DNA of 64,000 nt, taken from the NCBI RefSeq assembly GCF_050876985.1, contig NZ_JBPAPP010000001.1. One strand, 5' to 3'. Below, one piece after another: positions 1-8,607 of this stretch. Both the position numbers and the translations under genes were made by a program. Under the pieces are notes generated by a model that was given only the letters and a program-made list of their open reading frames with translations, was not told the DNA's origin and did not search any database. This DNA comes from Halopseudomonas sp002296055. Lineage in GTDB: Bacteria > Pseudomonadota > Gammaproteobacteria > Pseudomonadales > Pseudomonadaceae. Numbering within the stretch: position 1 is the stretch's first letter; each line of letters opens with the position of its first letter.

Positions 1-529
1 CTTTCATGGTGATCACGCCGATGGGCTGTTCGCTGCCGTCATTGGGCATCACCGCCTGGGCGAAGTACAGCCCGCGCACCCGTGAGGTGGTGCCGAGGGC
101 AAAGTAGAAGGCCGGGGCGCCCGGGTTGGCCATGGCGCGGCGAAAGTAAGGGCGAAAGGCGAAGTTGCGGCCGATGAAGCTGGCGCTCTGCTGATAGTTG
201 CTGGCGGCGATGGTGTGGCCGCTGGCGTCCATCAGGTAGACATCGGAGCTGGCAACGATGGTCGCCATGGTCTGCATGATGCTGTTGGCTGCATCGATAA
301 GTTGCGGCTGTTCCGGGCTGTTCAGCGCCTGGCGTAGCTGTGGGTGCTGGGCGGCCAGCGCCACAATGGGTTCGTAGCGTTTGATCTCGTTGCTGATCAG
401 TTGGCTGTAGCGGAAAGCTTCATCGCGCCCGTGTTGCTCCAGCTGGCGATAGCCGACCTGGCCGCCAAGCTGCCATGCCAGCAGGGCGATCAGGCTGAAA
501 CACAGGGCGATGGGCAGGTTCTTTTTCAT
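1..529 (-). CDS. Sensor histidine kinase, DctB-like (N-terminal part)
   Basis: The gene runs off the left edge; about 176 N-terminal residues are visible. A first membrane segment (residues 4-24) is followed by an extracytoplasmic sensor region. Segments SDVYLMDASGHTIAASNY, SFIGRNFAFRPYF and YFALGTTSRVRGLYFA match the double-Cache sensor of DctB-type C4-dicarboxylate kinases. In that family the kinase phosphorylates a sigma-54 activator (DctD). The neighbouring TRAP transporter genes lie on the same strand and have a sigma-54 promoter, so this kinase probably controls them. The kinase core and partner regulator lie outside the window. The ligand cannot be told from this part. The start is an ATG with cat at 527-529. 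Confidence 0.8.
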   Translation of the reverse strand, partial: MKKNLPIALCFSLIALLAWQLGGQVGYRQLEQHGRDEAFRYSQLISNEIKRYEPIVALAAQHPQLRQALNSPEQPQLIDAANSIMQTMATIVASSDVYLMDASGHTIAASNYQQSASFIGRNFAFRPYFRRAMANPGAPAFYFALGTTSRVRGLYFAQAVMPNDGSEQPIGVITMK

Positions 530-576
530 GGCGTGATGCGTGTGTGCTTACCCGCGAGCGTAGCCGTCGACAAGCA

Positions 577-605
577 AGCGGACAACCCGTTGGCGGCGGG
601 TTGTC
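577..605. other. Hairpin between TRAP permease and sensor kinase genes
   Basis: Arms CGGACAACCC and GGGTTGTCCG flank a nine-base loop. A T-run follows on the plus strand, but the genes here are on the minus strand, where no T-run follows. It may protect the 3' end of the permease mRNA or work as a weak terminator. Confidence 0.5.
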
Positions 606-617
606 CGGGTTTTTGCG

Positions 618-2804
618 TCAGGCTACCGAGACCAGTTGTCGGCTGCCGAGCTTCTTCTGCAGGCCAGCGGCCAACATGGCGGTGGCGATGCCCACCAGGT
701 CGGTCAGCCCGCCGCCCTCGATCATCAGGAAGGCTGCGACGATCAGCAGACCACGGACCAGCCAGTTGGTGCGCAGGTTCATGAACCAGCCCTGCACGCC
801 GGCCGACAGCAGGTAGACGCCCGCGCTGGCGGTGATCAGAGCCTGGACGATGGCCGGGATGCTGTCGTTCATCAGCAGCGCGCTGTTGTAGAAGAACATG
901 AACGGCACGATAAACGCGGCCAAACCGATCTTGAACGAGGCAACCGAGGTCTGCATTGGGTTGGCACCCGAGATGCCTGCGGCAGCGAACGCGGCCAGTG
1001 CCACCGGCGGCGTGATGGCCGAGACGACCGCAAAGTAGAACACGAAGAAGTGCGCAGTCAGCGGGTCGATGCCGAGCTGGATCAGGCCGGGGGCCACGAC
1101 CGAGGCGGCGACCGCGTAGGCTGCAGTGGTCGGCATGCCCATGCCCAGTACGATGGAGATCAGCATCGCGAAGACCAGGGCCAGCAGTTGGCTGGCATCA
1201 GCCAGACCCAGCAGCATGGAGGAGAAGCGCGCGCCGACACCGGTCAGAGCGATGACGCCCACGATTACACCGGCGCAGGCACAGACTACGATGATCTGGA
1301 TCGACATGATGCCGGCCAGCTCCAGCGCCTTGAGCATGCCGCGCAGGCCCATCTTGTTGGGCGACAGCCAGCTGACCACCGCAGCGGCAACGGTAGCCAG
1401 GGTGCCGGCACGGATGACCGAGTAGCCGAGGAACAGCGCCACCACCAGGATCAGAATCGGCACAAACAAATAGACCTGACGCAGCAGCGCCTTGAGCTGT
1501 GGCAGCTCGTCTTTGCGCATGCCGCGCATGCCGGTCTTGGCGGCTTCCAGGTCAACCATGAAGTACACCGAGGCGAAGTACAGAATCGCCGGGATAACCG
1601 CGGCAATCGCGATCTCGGTGTAGGGGATGCCGGTGATCTCGGCCATGATGAAGGCGCCTGCGCCCATGATCGGCGGCATGATCTGGCCACCGGTGGAGGC
1701 AGCCGCTTCAACCGCGCCGGCGGTCTTTTTGCTGTAGCCGACTTTCTTCATCAGCGGGATGGTCAGCGAGCCGGTGGACACCACATTACCGGCGCTGGTG
1801 CCGTTGATCATGCCCATCAGACCGGAAGCAAAAATCGACACCTTGGCTGGGCCGCCGCGTGAACGACCGGCGCAGGCAAAGGCGAAGTTGACGAAGTAGT
1901 CACCCACCTTCGAGGCCTGCAGAAACGCAGCGAAGATGATGAACAGAATGATGTAGGTGGACGACACGGCGGTGGTCGGCCCCAGGACGCCGATATCGGT
2001 GTACACCTGACTGAAAAAGCGCTGAATGCTCAGGCCCGGATAGCCCAGGAAGCTCGGCAGGTGCGGGCCGGCGAACACGTAGGTAACGAATAGCAGGGCA
2101 ATGGCGACCAGTGCCAGGCCAGCCACGCGGCGGGTCATTTCCATGATCAGCGCGGTACCGGCGACAGCGGCAAAGCTCATGCCGATGGGCGCGAACGGGG
2201 TGCCGGTGCTCATGCGCAGCGGCGAGTTGAAGATCACCAGAAAGTAACCGGCGCTGGCCAGCGAGCAGACAATCAGCACCAGGTCGGGCAGGTTGAAGCC
2301 GCTGCGCTGCTGGCGGTGCAGCCAGCTCAGCACAATGCCGACGCCGGTGGCGGCCAGCAGCGGCCAGCCGTAGTGCAGGGTTTCAATCTCGACCGGCACG
2401 CGCATGGCGCCGCCCTTGAGCAGCAGGTACATCGAGACGGTTTGCCACAGGGCGTAGCCCGCCGGCAGCAGGGCGGCGAGGGCGGCAACGTTAAGCCAGC
2501 GTTGCAGGGGGCTGGGGGCCTCGGTAAAACCGCGACCCGAGAACAGCAGGTAGCCCAGAATCAGCGCGCCGCACACGTGCACGATGCGGTAGCTCCAGGT
2601 CTCCATCGGAGAAACGTTCAGCACGTAAAGGTGAAATGCCGAGTACAGGATGGCCAGCACGGCCATGCCGTGCATGCGCCAACCCTGATACAGGCGCCGG
2701 TTGCCCTCAACGGGTTCGTCGTCCACGCCTTCTGCCATGACCGGAGCGGTGGGCGCGAGGGTGGAGTGCGGATCGTCCGCATGGGAGTGAGTTAGCTGAG
2801 TCAT
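618..2804 (-). CDS. TRAP transporter, fused DctQM-type permease (TAXI class)
   Basis: A protein of 728 residues with many hydrophobic segments spread over its whole length. It has the size and layout of TRAP permeases in which the small (4TM) and large (12TM) subunits are fused, the form that works with TAXI-type binding proteins. Stretches such as GMINGTSAGNVVSTGSLTIPLMKK and GGQIMPPIMGAGAF are typical of the DctM-like domain. These are inner-membrane secondary transporters driven by an ion gradient, usually for organic acids or amino acids. The TAXI receptor gene lies 66 bases upstream on the same strand, so the two form one operon. The substrate is unknown. Confidence 0.93.
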   Translation of the reverse strand: MTQLTHSHADDPHSTLAPTAPVMAEGVDDEPVEGNRRLYQGWRMHGMAVLAILYSAFHLYVLNVSPMETWSYRIVHVCGALILGYLLFSGRGFTEAPSPLQRWLNVAALAALLPAGYALWQTVSMYLLLKGGAMRVPVEIETLHYGWPLLAATGVGIVLSWLHRQQRSGFNLPDLVLIVCSLASAGYFLVIFNSPLRMSTGTPFAPIGMSFAAVAGTALIMEMTRRVAGLALVAIALLFVTYVFAGPHLPSFLGYPGLSIQRFFSQVYTDIGVLGPTTAVSSTYIILFIIFAAFLQASKVGDYFVNFAFACAGRSRGGPAKVSIFASGLMGMINGTSAGNVVSTGSLTIPLMKKVGYSKKTAGAVEAAASTGGQIMPPIMGAGAFIMAEITGIPYTEIAIAAVIPAILYFASVYFMVDLEAAKTGMRGMRKDELPQLKALLRQVYLFVPILILVVALFLGYSVIRAGTLATVAAAVVSWLSPNKMGLRGMLKALELAGIMSIQIIVVCACAGVIVGVIALTGVGARFSSMLLGLADASQLLALVFAMLISIVLGMGMPTTAAYAVAASVVAPGLIQLGIDPLTAHFFVFYFAVVSAITPPVALAAFAAAGISGANPMQTSVASFKIGLAAFIVPFMFFYNSALLMNDSIPAIVQALITASAGVYLLSAGVQGWFMNLRTNWLVRGLLIVAAFLMIEGGGLTDLVGIATAMLAAGLQKKLGSRQLVSVA

Positions 2805-2826
2805 GGTGCACCTGCAAGGGAGCGGG

Positions 2827-2848
2827 CCGCCCGGCGTGGGCCGGGCGG
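2827..2848. other. GC-rich intercistronic hairpin (TAXI receptor / TRAP permease)
   Basis: Perfect 9-base arms CCGCCCGGC and GCCGGGCGG enclose a four-base loop. It lies 23 bases past the receptor stop and before the permease start. With no T-run it is unlikely to terminate. In binding-protein operons such hairpins usually stabilise the receptor mRNA so that receptor is made in excess over permease. Confidence 0.65.
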
Positions 2849-2870
2849 CGGTGGACAGGAAGATAGAGGG

Positions 2871-3854
2871 TTACTTGACCAGTGCCGGGTCCAGCTCGTA
2901 GCCGTTTTCAGCAAACCAGCGCGCCGCACCCGGGTGCCACGGAATAAAGGTGTTCTTGTCGCGGTTTTCCGGAATGCTGGTCACCGCAGACTGGTGGATG
3001 GACACCATGCGCGGGTTGTTTTCCATGGTCAGACGGGTGACTTCGTAGACGAAGCTCTCCGGCAGATCGCAGTTGGCCACCGCGAAGTTCCACATGGCTA
3101 CGGCGCGCACGTCTTCCTTGGCTGAGCCGTAGGTGCCGGCCGGGATGGTGAACTCGGAGACCGGGAAGTTGGCGACCAGTTTGTCGGCTTCTTCCTGGGT
3201 GAAGGAGATCACGTTGACGGCGGTCTGCACTTCCAATTGGCTGATGGTCGGCACCGGGATGCCGGCGGCAAAGCCGATCATGTCCAGCAGGCCGTCCTGC
3301 ATCTGTCCGCCAAGGTCTGCCCAGCTGCCGTTGCGGGTTTCAAAGTCCACGCCCAGGGTTTCCATCATGCGCGGGAAGTAGCTGTCGGAGGTGGAACCGG
3401 ATGGGCCAAAGCCGATGCGGGTGCCCGCTGGAATCTCGCTGATGGTTGTTACGCCGGAGCTACTGAGGGCCGCCATGGAGAAGGGCGTTTCGAACATCGG
3501 GAACATGGCGCAGGTGTTGTCCAGCGGCATGCCCGGGGCCAGCGGGCTCTTGCCTCCGATGGCGTCACGGGCCGGGCCCATGGTGGTAAAGCCGAAGGCC
3601 AGATCACCGGTGTGGACCAACGCCATGTTCTGCACCGGGCCGCCGGTTACTTCTGCGCCACCGGAAACACCGGTTTGCTCGGCGATAAAGTTGGCCCAGC
3701 CGGAACCGTAAGCGAAGTAGGTGCCGCCTTGGCTGGCTGTGCCGACGGTGAAGCTGGAGGGCCAGCCGTCGCGATCTTGGGCGAAAGCCAGGGAGCTGGA
3801 GAACAGGGTGGTGGCAGACAGGCTGGCAATCGCCAGGGAGCGCAATGTGTTCAT
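2871..3854 (-). CDS. TAXI family TRAP transporter solute-binding protein
   Basis: Starting at the ATG with cat at 3852-3854, the protein has 327 residues and a clear signal peptide ending AFA-QD near residue 25, so it is periplasmic. GGTYFAYGSGWANFI and the GFGPSGSTSDSYFP segment are typical of the TAXI (TRAP-associated extracytoplasmic immunogenic) receptor family. An upstream in-frame start would add 21 residues before the signal peptide; a GGAG sequence eight bases before the chosen ATG decides against it. It captures substrate for the fused permease encoded next. A sigma-54 promoter lies about 70 bases upstream. Confidence 0.92.
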   Translation of the reverse strand: MNTLRSLAIASLSATTLFSSSLAFAQDRDGWPSSFTVGTASQGGTYFAYGSGWANFIAEQTGVSGGAEVTGGPVQNMALVHTGDLAFGFTTMGPARDAIGGKSPLAPGMPLDNTCAMFPMFETPFSMAALSSSGVTTISEIPAGTRIGFGPSGSTSDSYFPRMMETLGVDFETRNGSWADLGGQMQDGLLDMIGFAAGIPVPTISQLEVQTAVNVISFTQEEADKLVANFPVSEFTIPAGTYGSAKEDVRAVAMWNFAVANCDLPESFVYEVTRLTMENNPRMVSIHQSAVTSIPENRDKNTFIPWHPGAARWFAENGYELDPALVK

Positions 3855-3924
3855 CGGGTTACTCCGGTTCTTGTGTTTGTAGTTGGCCGTCGTTGGGTGG
3901 CGGCGGGAAGCACACAAGGTCTAG

Positions 3925-3940
3925 AGCAAGCGCTGTGCCA
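3925..3940 (-). promoter_or_regulatory. Sigma-54 (RpoN) promoter for the TAXI-TRAP operon
   Basis: On the minus strand the sequence reads TGGCAC, five bases, TTGCT, matching the -24/-12 consensus TGGCAC-N5-TTGCW exactly. It lies upstream of the TAXI receptor gene. Transcription should begin near 3913. The partly visible DctB-like kinase fits, since its family partners activate sigma-54 promoters. Confidence 0.85.
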
Positions 3941-3991
3941 GAGTCTGATGTTTTTGATTTATAAGGGGTTTGTGTTTTTTATGGGCGGCGG

Positions 3992-4045
3992 ATGGGTGGC
4001 ATTTCACCCGTGGAGGATAGGCAAATGGGTGGAGAGTGACCCATT
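3992..4045. promoter_or_regulatory. Two inverted repeats, likely enhancer sites for a sigma-54 activator
   Basis: Two similar dyads share the half-site ATGGGT. One is ATGGGTG-N6-CACCCGT at 3992-4011; the other is AATGGGT-N8-ACCCATT at 4024-4045. They lie about 80 to 130 bases upstream of the inferred transcription start, where DctD-type activators usually bind. That they are the activator sites is inference. Confidence 0.6.
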
Positions 4046-4062
4046 GGCTGTGGAGGGGAATG

Positions 4063-4089
4063 GCCGCCGCCGGCGTGACCGGCGGCGGC
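4063..4089. other. Hairpin after urtE
   Basis: Perfect 11-base arms GCCGCCGCCGG and CCGGCGGCGGC surround a five-base loop just past the urtE stop. There is no T-run on the minus strand, so it may stabilise the urt mRNA end or need Rho for termination. Confidence 0.55.
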
Positions 4090-4102
4090 AAGTGCTGCAG
4101 GG

Positions 4103-4804
4103 TCAGACGGTCAGATAACGCTGGATCAGATCGTCATTCAGATCATCCATCGGGCCGTTGGCGACCATGCGCCCGCGTTCCATGATGAAGAAGCTTTCCG
4201 CCGCCCGGCGGGCGAACGGCAGCTTCTGCTCGACCAGCAGCACGGTCAGCCCCAGCTCGGTGTTGAGCTTGCGGATGACGTCGCTGATGTCGCGCACGAT
4301 GTTGGGCTGAATGCCCTCGGTCGGCTCATCGAGAATCAGCAGCTTGGGGTCCAGCACCAGCGCGCGGCCAATCGCCAGTTGCTGCTGTTGGCCGCCGGAC
4401 AGGTCGCCGCCACGGCGGTGTTTCATTTCCTTGAGCACCGGGAACAGCTCGTAGATGTGCGCAGGAATCTGCCGGGCGCGATCAGGACGCGCGCCGAGGG
4501 AGATTTTCAGGTTCTCTTCTACCGTTAGCAGCGGAAAGATTTCCCGCCCCTGCGGCACGTAACCGATGCCGGAGCGGGCGCGGTTCTCGGTCGAGAGCTT
4601 GGTGATGTCGCGGCCCATCAGGCTGATCTGCCCGCTTTTCACCGGCAGCAGGCCGGTGATGCATTTGAGCAGGGTGGTCTTGCCGACGCCGTTACGGCCG
4701 AGCAGGCAGCTGCAGCTGCCTTCTTTCAGCTCCAGGTCGAGGTCCCAGAGGATGTGGCTCTGGCTGTAGAACTGGTTGATACCTTGAATGCTGAGCATGG
4801 TCAT
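4103..4804 (-). CDS. urtE: Urea ABC transporter ATP-binding protein UrtE
   Basis: An ABC ATPase of 233 residues, the usual UrtE/LivF size. Walker A GRNGVGKTT is at residues 36-44, the signature LSGGQQQ near 135 and Walker B LLILDEP near 157. It energises urea import with UrtD at the inner membrane. The start codon overlaps the urtD stop by four bases (ATGA), which suggests translational coupling. It is the last gene of urtABCDE. LivF-type amino-acid ATPases are similar, but the complete urt gene order settles the assignment. Confidence 0.95.
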   Translation of the reverse strand: MTMLSIQGINQFYSQSHILWDLDLELKEGSCSCLLGRNGVGKTTLLKCITGLLPVKSGQISLMGRDITKLSTENRARSGIGYVPQGREIFPLLTVEENLKISLGARPDRARQIPAHIYELFPVLKEMKHRRGGDLSGGQQQQLAIGRALVLDPKLLILDEPTEGIQPNIVRDISDVIRKLNTELGLTVLLVEQKLPFARRAAESFFIMERGRMVANGPMDDLNDDLIQRYLTV

Positions 4805-5637
4805 TCCCCCAAATAGACTTCGACCACACGCGGGTCATTCTGCACCTGATCCATGGTGCCTTCGGCCAGCACCGAGCCCTGGTGCAACACGGTCACCTTA
4901 CGGGCGATGGAGCGCACGAACGCCATGTCGTGCTCGACCACGATCACCGAGTGCTTGCCGGCCAGCGAGGTCAGCAGTTCGGCGGTGTGTTCGACCTCTT
5001 CGCCGGTCATGCCCGCCACCGGCTCGTCGACCAGTAGCACGCGCGGGTTTTGCATCAGCAGCATGCCGATCTCCAGCCACTGCTTCTGGCCGTGGGAGAG
5101 GGCGCCGGCTTCCATGCGGAACTGCTCCTTAAGGCCAATCAGCTTGAGCACTTCGTCGATGCGGTCGAGCTGTTCGCCGGTCAGGTTTTTGTTCAGCGTG
5201 TACCAGACGTGTTTGTTGGAGGCGGTGGCCAGCTCCAGGTTTTCGAACACCGAGAGCGCTTCGAAGATGGTCGGCTTCTGGAACTTGCGACCAATGCCGC
5301 CACGGGCAATCTCGTGCTCGGACAGTTTCAGCAGGTTCATGCGCTGGCCAAACCAGACGCTGCCGGTGTCCGGGCGGGTCTTGCCGGTGATCACGTCCAT
5401 CATGGTGGTCTTACCGGCGCCGTTGGGGCCGATGATGCAGCGCAGCTCACCGTCGTCTATGTAGAGGTTCAGATTGTTCAGGGCTTTAAAGCCGTCAAAG
5501 CTGACGCTGACATCTTCTACGTAAAGGATGGGGCCGTGGCTGGTGTCGACCTTGCTGGAGAAGTCCGGCGCGGGCTGGACGAAGTCGAAGACCTGATCGC
5601 GGCGCCAGGTGTCGCGCAGTTGTTCAAGTGGGTTCAT
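4801..5637 (-). CDS. urtD: Urea ABC transporter ATP-binding protein UrtD
   Basis: An ABC ATPase of 278 residues with Walker A GPNGAGKTT at 70-78, signature LSHGQKQ and Walker B VLLVDEP. About 35 residues precede the ABC core, as is common in UrtD. The ending VEVYLGE is typical of LivG/UrtD proteins. Its start overlaps the urtC stop by four bases, and urtE overlaps its own stop. It forms the ATPase pair with UrtE. Confidence 0.95.
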   Translation of the reverse strand: MNPLEQLRDTWRRDQVFDFVQPAPDFSSKVDTSHGPILYVEDVSVSFDGFKALNNLNLYIDDGELRCIIGPNGAGKTTMMDVITGKTRPDTGSVWFGQRMNLLKLSEHEIARGGIGRKFQKPTIFEALSVFENLELATASNKHVWYTLNKNLTGEQLDRIDEVLKLIGLKEQFRMEAGALSHGQKQWLEIGMLLMQNPRVLLVDEPVAGMTGEEVEHTAELLTSLAGKHSVIVVEHDMAFVRSIARKVTVLHQGSVLAEGTMDQVQNDPRVVEVYLGE

Positions 5638-6731
5638 TGTTTGTCTCCCTTGCGGCTGAAGCGGTCGAACAGGCCCACGATGCCCTTGGGCAGCAGCAGG
5701 GTTACCAGTACGAACAGACCGCCGAGGATGAACAGCCAGGTTTCCGGTGAGAAGGTGGTGAAGAAGGTCTTGGCGTAGTTGACGCTGAACGCGCCGACGA
5801 TGGCGCCGAACAGGGTGCCACGGCCGCCGGTTGCGACCCAGACCACCATTTCAATGGAGTTGAGCGGGGAGAACTCGCCCGGGTTGATGATGCCGACCTG
5901 CGGCACGTACAGCGCACCAGCTACCGCCGCCAGCATGGCGGAGAACACGAACAGCCAGAGCTTGTAGCTTTCTACCTGATAACCGCTGAAGCGGGTGCGG
6001 CTTTCGGCGTCGCGGATGGCGATGATCACCCGGCCCATGCGTGAGGTGACGATGTAGCGGCAGGCCATGTAACCGATGATCAAGGCTAAGGCCGAGGCCA
6101 CGAACAGCCCGACCCGAGTGGTTTTGGCTGCCAGGTCAAAGCCGAGGATTTCCTTGAAGTCGTTCAGGCCGTTGTTGCCGCCAAAGCCCATCTCGTTACG
6201 GAAGAAGGCGAGCATCAGGGCGTAGGTCAGCGCCTGGGTGATGATGGCAAAGTAGACGCCGGTCACCCGCGAACGGAAGGCCAGCCAGCCGAACACCAGA
6301 GCCAGCAGGCCCGGCACCAGCAGCACCATCAGCATGGCGAACCAGAACATGTCGAAGCCCTGCCAGTACCAGGGCAGCTTGTCCCAGTTGAGCACCACCA
6401 TGAAGTCCATCAGCTCGGGGTGGCCGTAGACACCGCGATCGCCAATCTGGCGCATCAGGTACATGCCCATGGCGTAACCGCCCAGGCTGAAGAAGGCGCC
6501 GTGCCCAAGCGACAGGATGCCGGCGTAGCCCCAGATCAGGTCGACAGACAGGGCCAGCAGGGCAAAGCAGAGAAACTTGCCGAGCAGCGCCACGGTGTAG
6601 TTGGAAATGTACAGCGGTGAGTCAGACGGCACCGCCAGGTTGAGAATCGGCACGATGATGGCGGTGAGCAGCACCAGGCCCAGCACCAGCATCCCGCCTC
6701 GATCACTGAGTAACAGTCGTTGGGTAAGCAT
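5634..6731 (-). CDS. urtC: Urea ABC transporter permease UrtC
   Basis: A membrane protein of 365 residues of the LivM class. It contains LIWGYAGILSLGHGAFFSLGGYAMGMYL and the cytoplasmic-loop segment SRMGRVIIAIRDAESRTRFSGY, both conserved in branched-chain amino acid/urea permeases. With UrtB it forms the inner-membrane channel. The ATG follows a GAGGGA ribosome-binding site. A 188-base gap containing a MITE-like palindrome separates it from urtB. Confidence 0.95.
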   Translation of the reverse strand: MLTQRLLLSDRGGMLVLGLVLLTAIIVPILNLAVPSDSPLYISNYTVALLGKFLCFALLALSVDLIWGYAGILSLGHGAFFSLGGYAMGMYLMRQIGDRGVYGHPELMDFMVVLNWDKLPWYWQGFDMFWFAMLMVLLVPGLLALVFGWLAFRSRVTGVYFAIITQALTYALMLAFFRNEMGFGGNNGLNDFKEILGFDLAAKTTRVGLFVASALALIIGYMACRYIVTSRMGRVIIAIRDAESRTRFSGYQVESYKLWLFVFSAMLAAVAGALYVPQVGIINPGEFSPLNSIEMVVWVATGGRGTLFGAIVGAFSVNYAKTFFTTFSPETWLFILGGLFVLVTLLLPKGIVGLFDRFSRKGDKQ

Positions 6732-6778
6732 GCTTCCCTCGTCGAATACGTATGGTAATGGATTGGAGGCAGTGAACT

Positions 6779-6920
6779 GCAGGCTGTTGAAAAACTACCT
6801 GCGTTGCCATCGCGGCGTTGAAAACAGTCTCAAAATGCTCATTTACTCTCGGTAAACTCCGCTTTCTCACCTGTTTTCGCCTTGCGCTGGCTGCCTCGCC
6901 TACGTTTTTGAACAGCCTGC
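6779..6920. mobile_element. MITE-like imperfect palindrome inside the urt operon
   Basis: A 142-base element with near-perfect terminal inverted repeats: GCAGGCTGTTGAAAAAC at the left and the reverse complement of GCAGGCTGTTCAAAAAC at the right. The two halves are imperfectly complementary along their whole length. It encodes no protein. The ends and inner sequence resemble a dispersed intergenic repeat I recall from Pseudomonas genomes, presumably moved by a transposase in trans. It fills most of the urtB-urtC gap. Its last base is also the third base of the urtB TAG stop codon. No target-site duplication is evident. Confidence 0.72.
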
Positions 6921-8575
6921 TAGTCAGCCGCCGCCCGTCCTTTCTGCGGGAAGAGTCCCTTGGGTTTCTTCTGGATAAACAGGATCAGCATGATCAGCAC
7001 CAGCACCTTGGCGAGCATCGCGCCGGCCCAAGGCTCGAGGAAGTTGTTGATCAGGCCCAGGCTCATGGCGCTGACCAGCGTGCCCCAGAGGTTACCCACG
7101 CCGCCGAACACCACCACCATGAACGAGTCGATGATGTAGGCCTGGCCGAGGTTGGGGCCGACGTTGGTGATCTGTGACAGGGCAACGCCGGCGACCCCGG
7201 CAATACCGGAACCCAGGCCAAAGGTCAGTGCGTCGATCCAGTTGGAGCGCACGCCCACGGCGCGGGCCATGGCGCGGTTCTGCGAGACGGCGCGAACCTT
7301 GAGACCGAGACTGGTGCGTTTCATGACCAGCATCAGCGCGAAGAACACCGCCAGCCCGAACAGCAGGATGTACAGGCGGGTGTAGGTGATCGACAGCACC
7401 GGGTTGATGCTCAGGGTGCCGCTGATCCACTCCGGTGAGCTGACCGAACGGTTGAGCGGGCTGAACAGGGTGCGGACGGCCTGCTGCAGAACCAGGCTGA
7501 GGCCGAAGGTGGCCAGCAGGGTTTCCAGCGGGCGGCCATAGAGGAAGCGAATCACGCCGCGCTCGATAGCAATGCCCACCAGTGCGGTAATCAAAAATGC
7601 AGCCGGAATGGCGATCAAAAGGCTCCACTCGATCAGATCCGGGAACAGCACCTGAATGCCCCAGGTGGTGTAGGCGCCGATCATGATCAGCTCGCCGTGG
7701 GCCATGTTGATCACGCCCATCACGCCAAAGGTGATGGCCAGACCAATGGCAGCCAGCAGCAGGATCGAGCCCAGGCTGAGGCCAAAGAACACGTTTTCGA
7801 TAAAGCGGTAAAAGCTGATGCGGCCTTGAATGGAGTCGATGGCCTTGGCGGCGGCGGCGCGCAGTTCAGCGTCTTCGTCGTTCTCGGCGACGCTGCGCAG
7901 GGCGTTGCGGGCTTCCTGCTCCAGCGAGCCGCTGAGCGTGTCGATGGCCGCGAGGCGCGCGTCACGGTCGCCGTCTTGCAGGGCAAAGAGCGCGAGGGCG
8001 GCGTCGATGGCGTCGTTCACGCGGCCGGACTCTTCATTGGGCTGATGCTGGCTCAGCAGTGCGGCCGTCTCGGCGTCTACGCCGTCGCGGATAAAGCGCT
8101 GCACGGCGGCGTAGCGCTTGTCGCTGTCGGGGTGGCTGAGGTTGAGCTGGGCAACCATGCCGCGCAGTTGGGTGCGCAGGCTGTTGTTGACCGGGATGCG
8201 GCGCAGGCCGCTGGTGCCGGTCAGGTCGTTGCCGTTCAGAGCATCGGCCAGGGTGTCGCCGCTGCGAATGGCAACAACCGGTGGTTTGTCCTTGTTGGCC
8301 AGCAGGTCGCCGGCGATCAGGGCGGTGAAAATGTCAGCCAGGCGTTCGTCCTGCTGGCTGGCGAGTTGTTCAACGGTGGTGGCGCGCTGACGCAGGTTGC
8401 CGGTAGGCAGCTGACGTACCAGCTCGTCAAAGGTGGGCTGTGCGGGTGCGGCCTCAGGGGTTTCCTGGGCGCTGACGTGCAGGGGCAGACTGCACAGACA
8501 CAGCAGCAGCAAGCGACTAAGCCATTGCTGCACGGCATGCCGGGGTGTCAAACGGCAGGTCGGGATCATGGTCAT
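6920..8575 (-). CDS. urtB: Urea ABC transporter permease UrtB
   Basis: A protein of 551 residues, longer than LivH (about 300) because it has the N-terminal extension typical of proteobacterial UrtB. A signal-like segment (about 17-37, ending VSAQE) leads into a helical extracytoplasmic region to about 255. A LivH-type membrane domain follows, with NMAHGELIMIGAYTTWGI and the loop TSLGLKVRAVSQNRAMARAVGV. It pairs with UrtC as the urea channel. The stop codon abuts a MITE-like element. Confidence 0.94.
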   Translation of the reverse strand: MTMIPTCRLTPRHAVQQWLSRLLLLCLCSLPLHVSAQETPEAAPAQPTFDELVRQLPTGNLRQRATTVEQLASQQDERLADIFTALIAGDLLANKDKPPVVAIRSGDTLADALNGNDLTGTSGLRRIPVNNSLRTQLRGMVAQLNLSHPDSDKRYAAVQRFIRDGVDAETAALLSQHQPNEESGRVNDAIDAALALFALQDGDRDARLAAIDTLSGSLEQEARNALRSVAENDEDAELRAAAAKAIDSIQGRISFYRFIENVFFGLSLGSILLLAAIGLAITFGVMGVINMAHGELIMIGAYTTWGIQVLFPDLIEWSLLIAIPAAFLITALVGIAIERGVIRFLYGRPLETLLATFGLSLVLQQAVRTLFSPLNRSVSSPEWISGTLSINPVLSITYTRLYILLFGLAVFFALMLVMKRTSLGLKVRAVSQNRAMARAVGVRSNWIDALTFGLGSGIAGVAGVALSQITNVGPNLGQAYIIDSFMVVVFGGVGNLWGTLVSAMSLGLINNFLEPWAGAMLAKVLVLIMLILFIQKKPKGLFPQKGRAAAD

Positions 8576-8607
8576 GTCCTGATTGGGTGGCGGGTGGAAC
8601 AGCGCAA

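Noticed and set aside
636..1862. A plus-strand open frame of 408 codons.
   Set aside because: Antisense to the TRAP permease, rich in Gly/His/Gln/Asp, with no recognisable domain.
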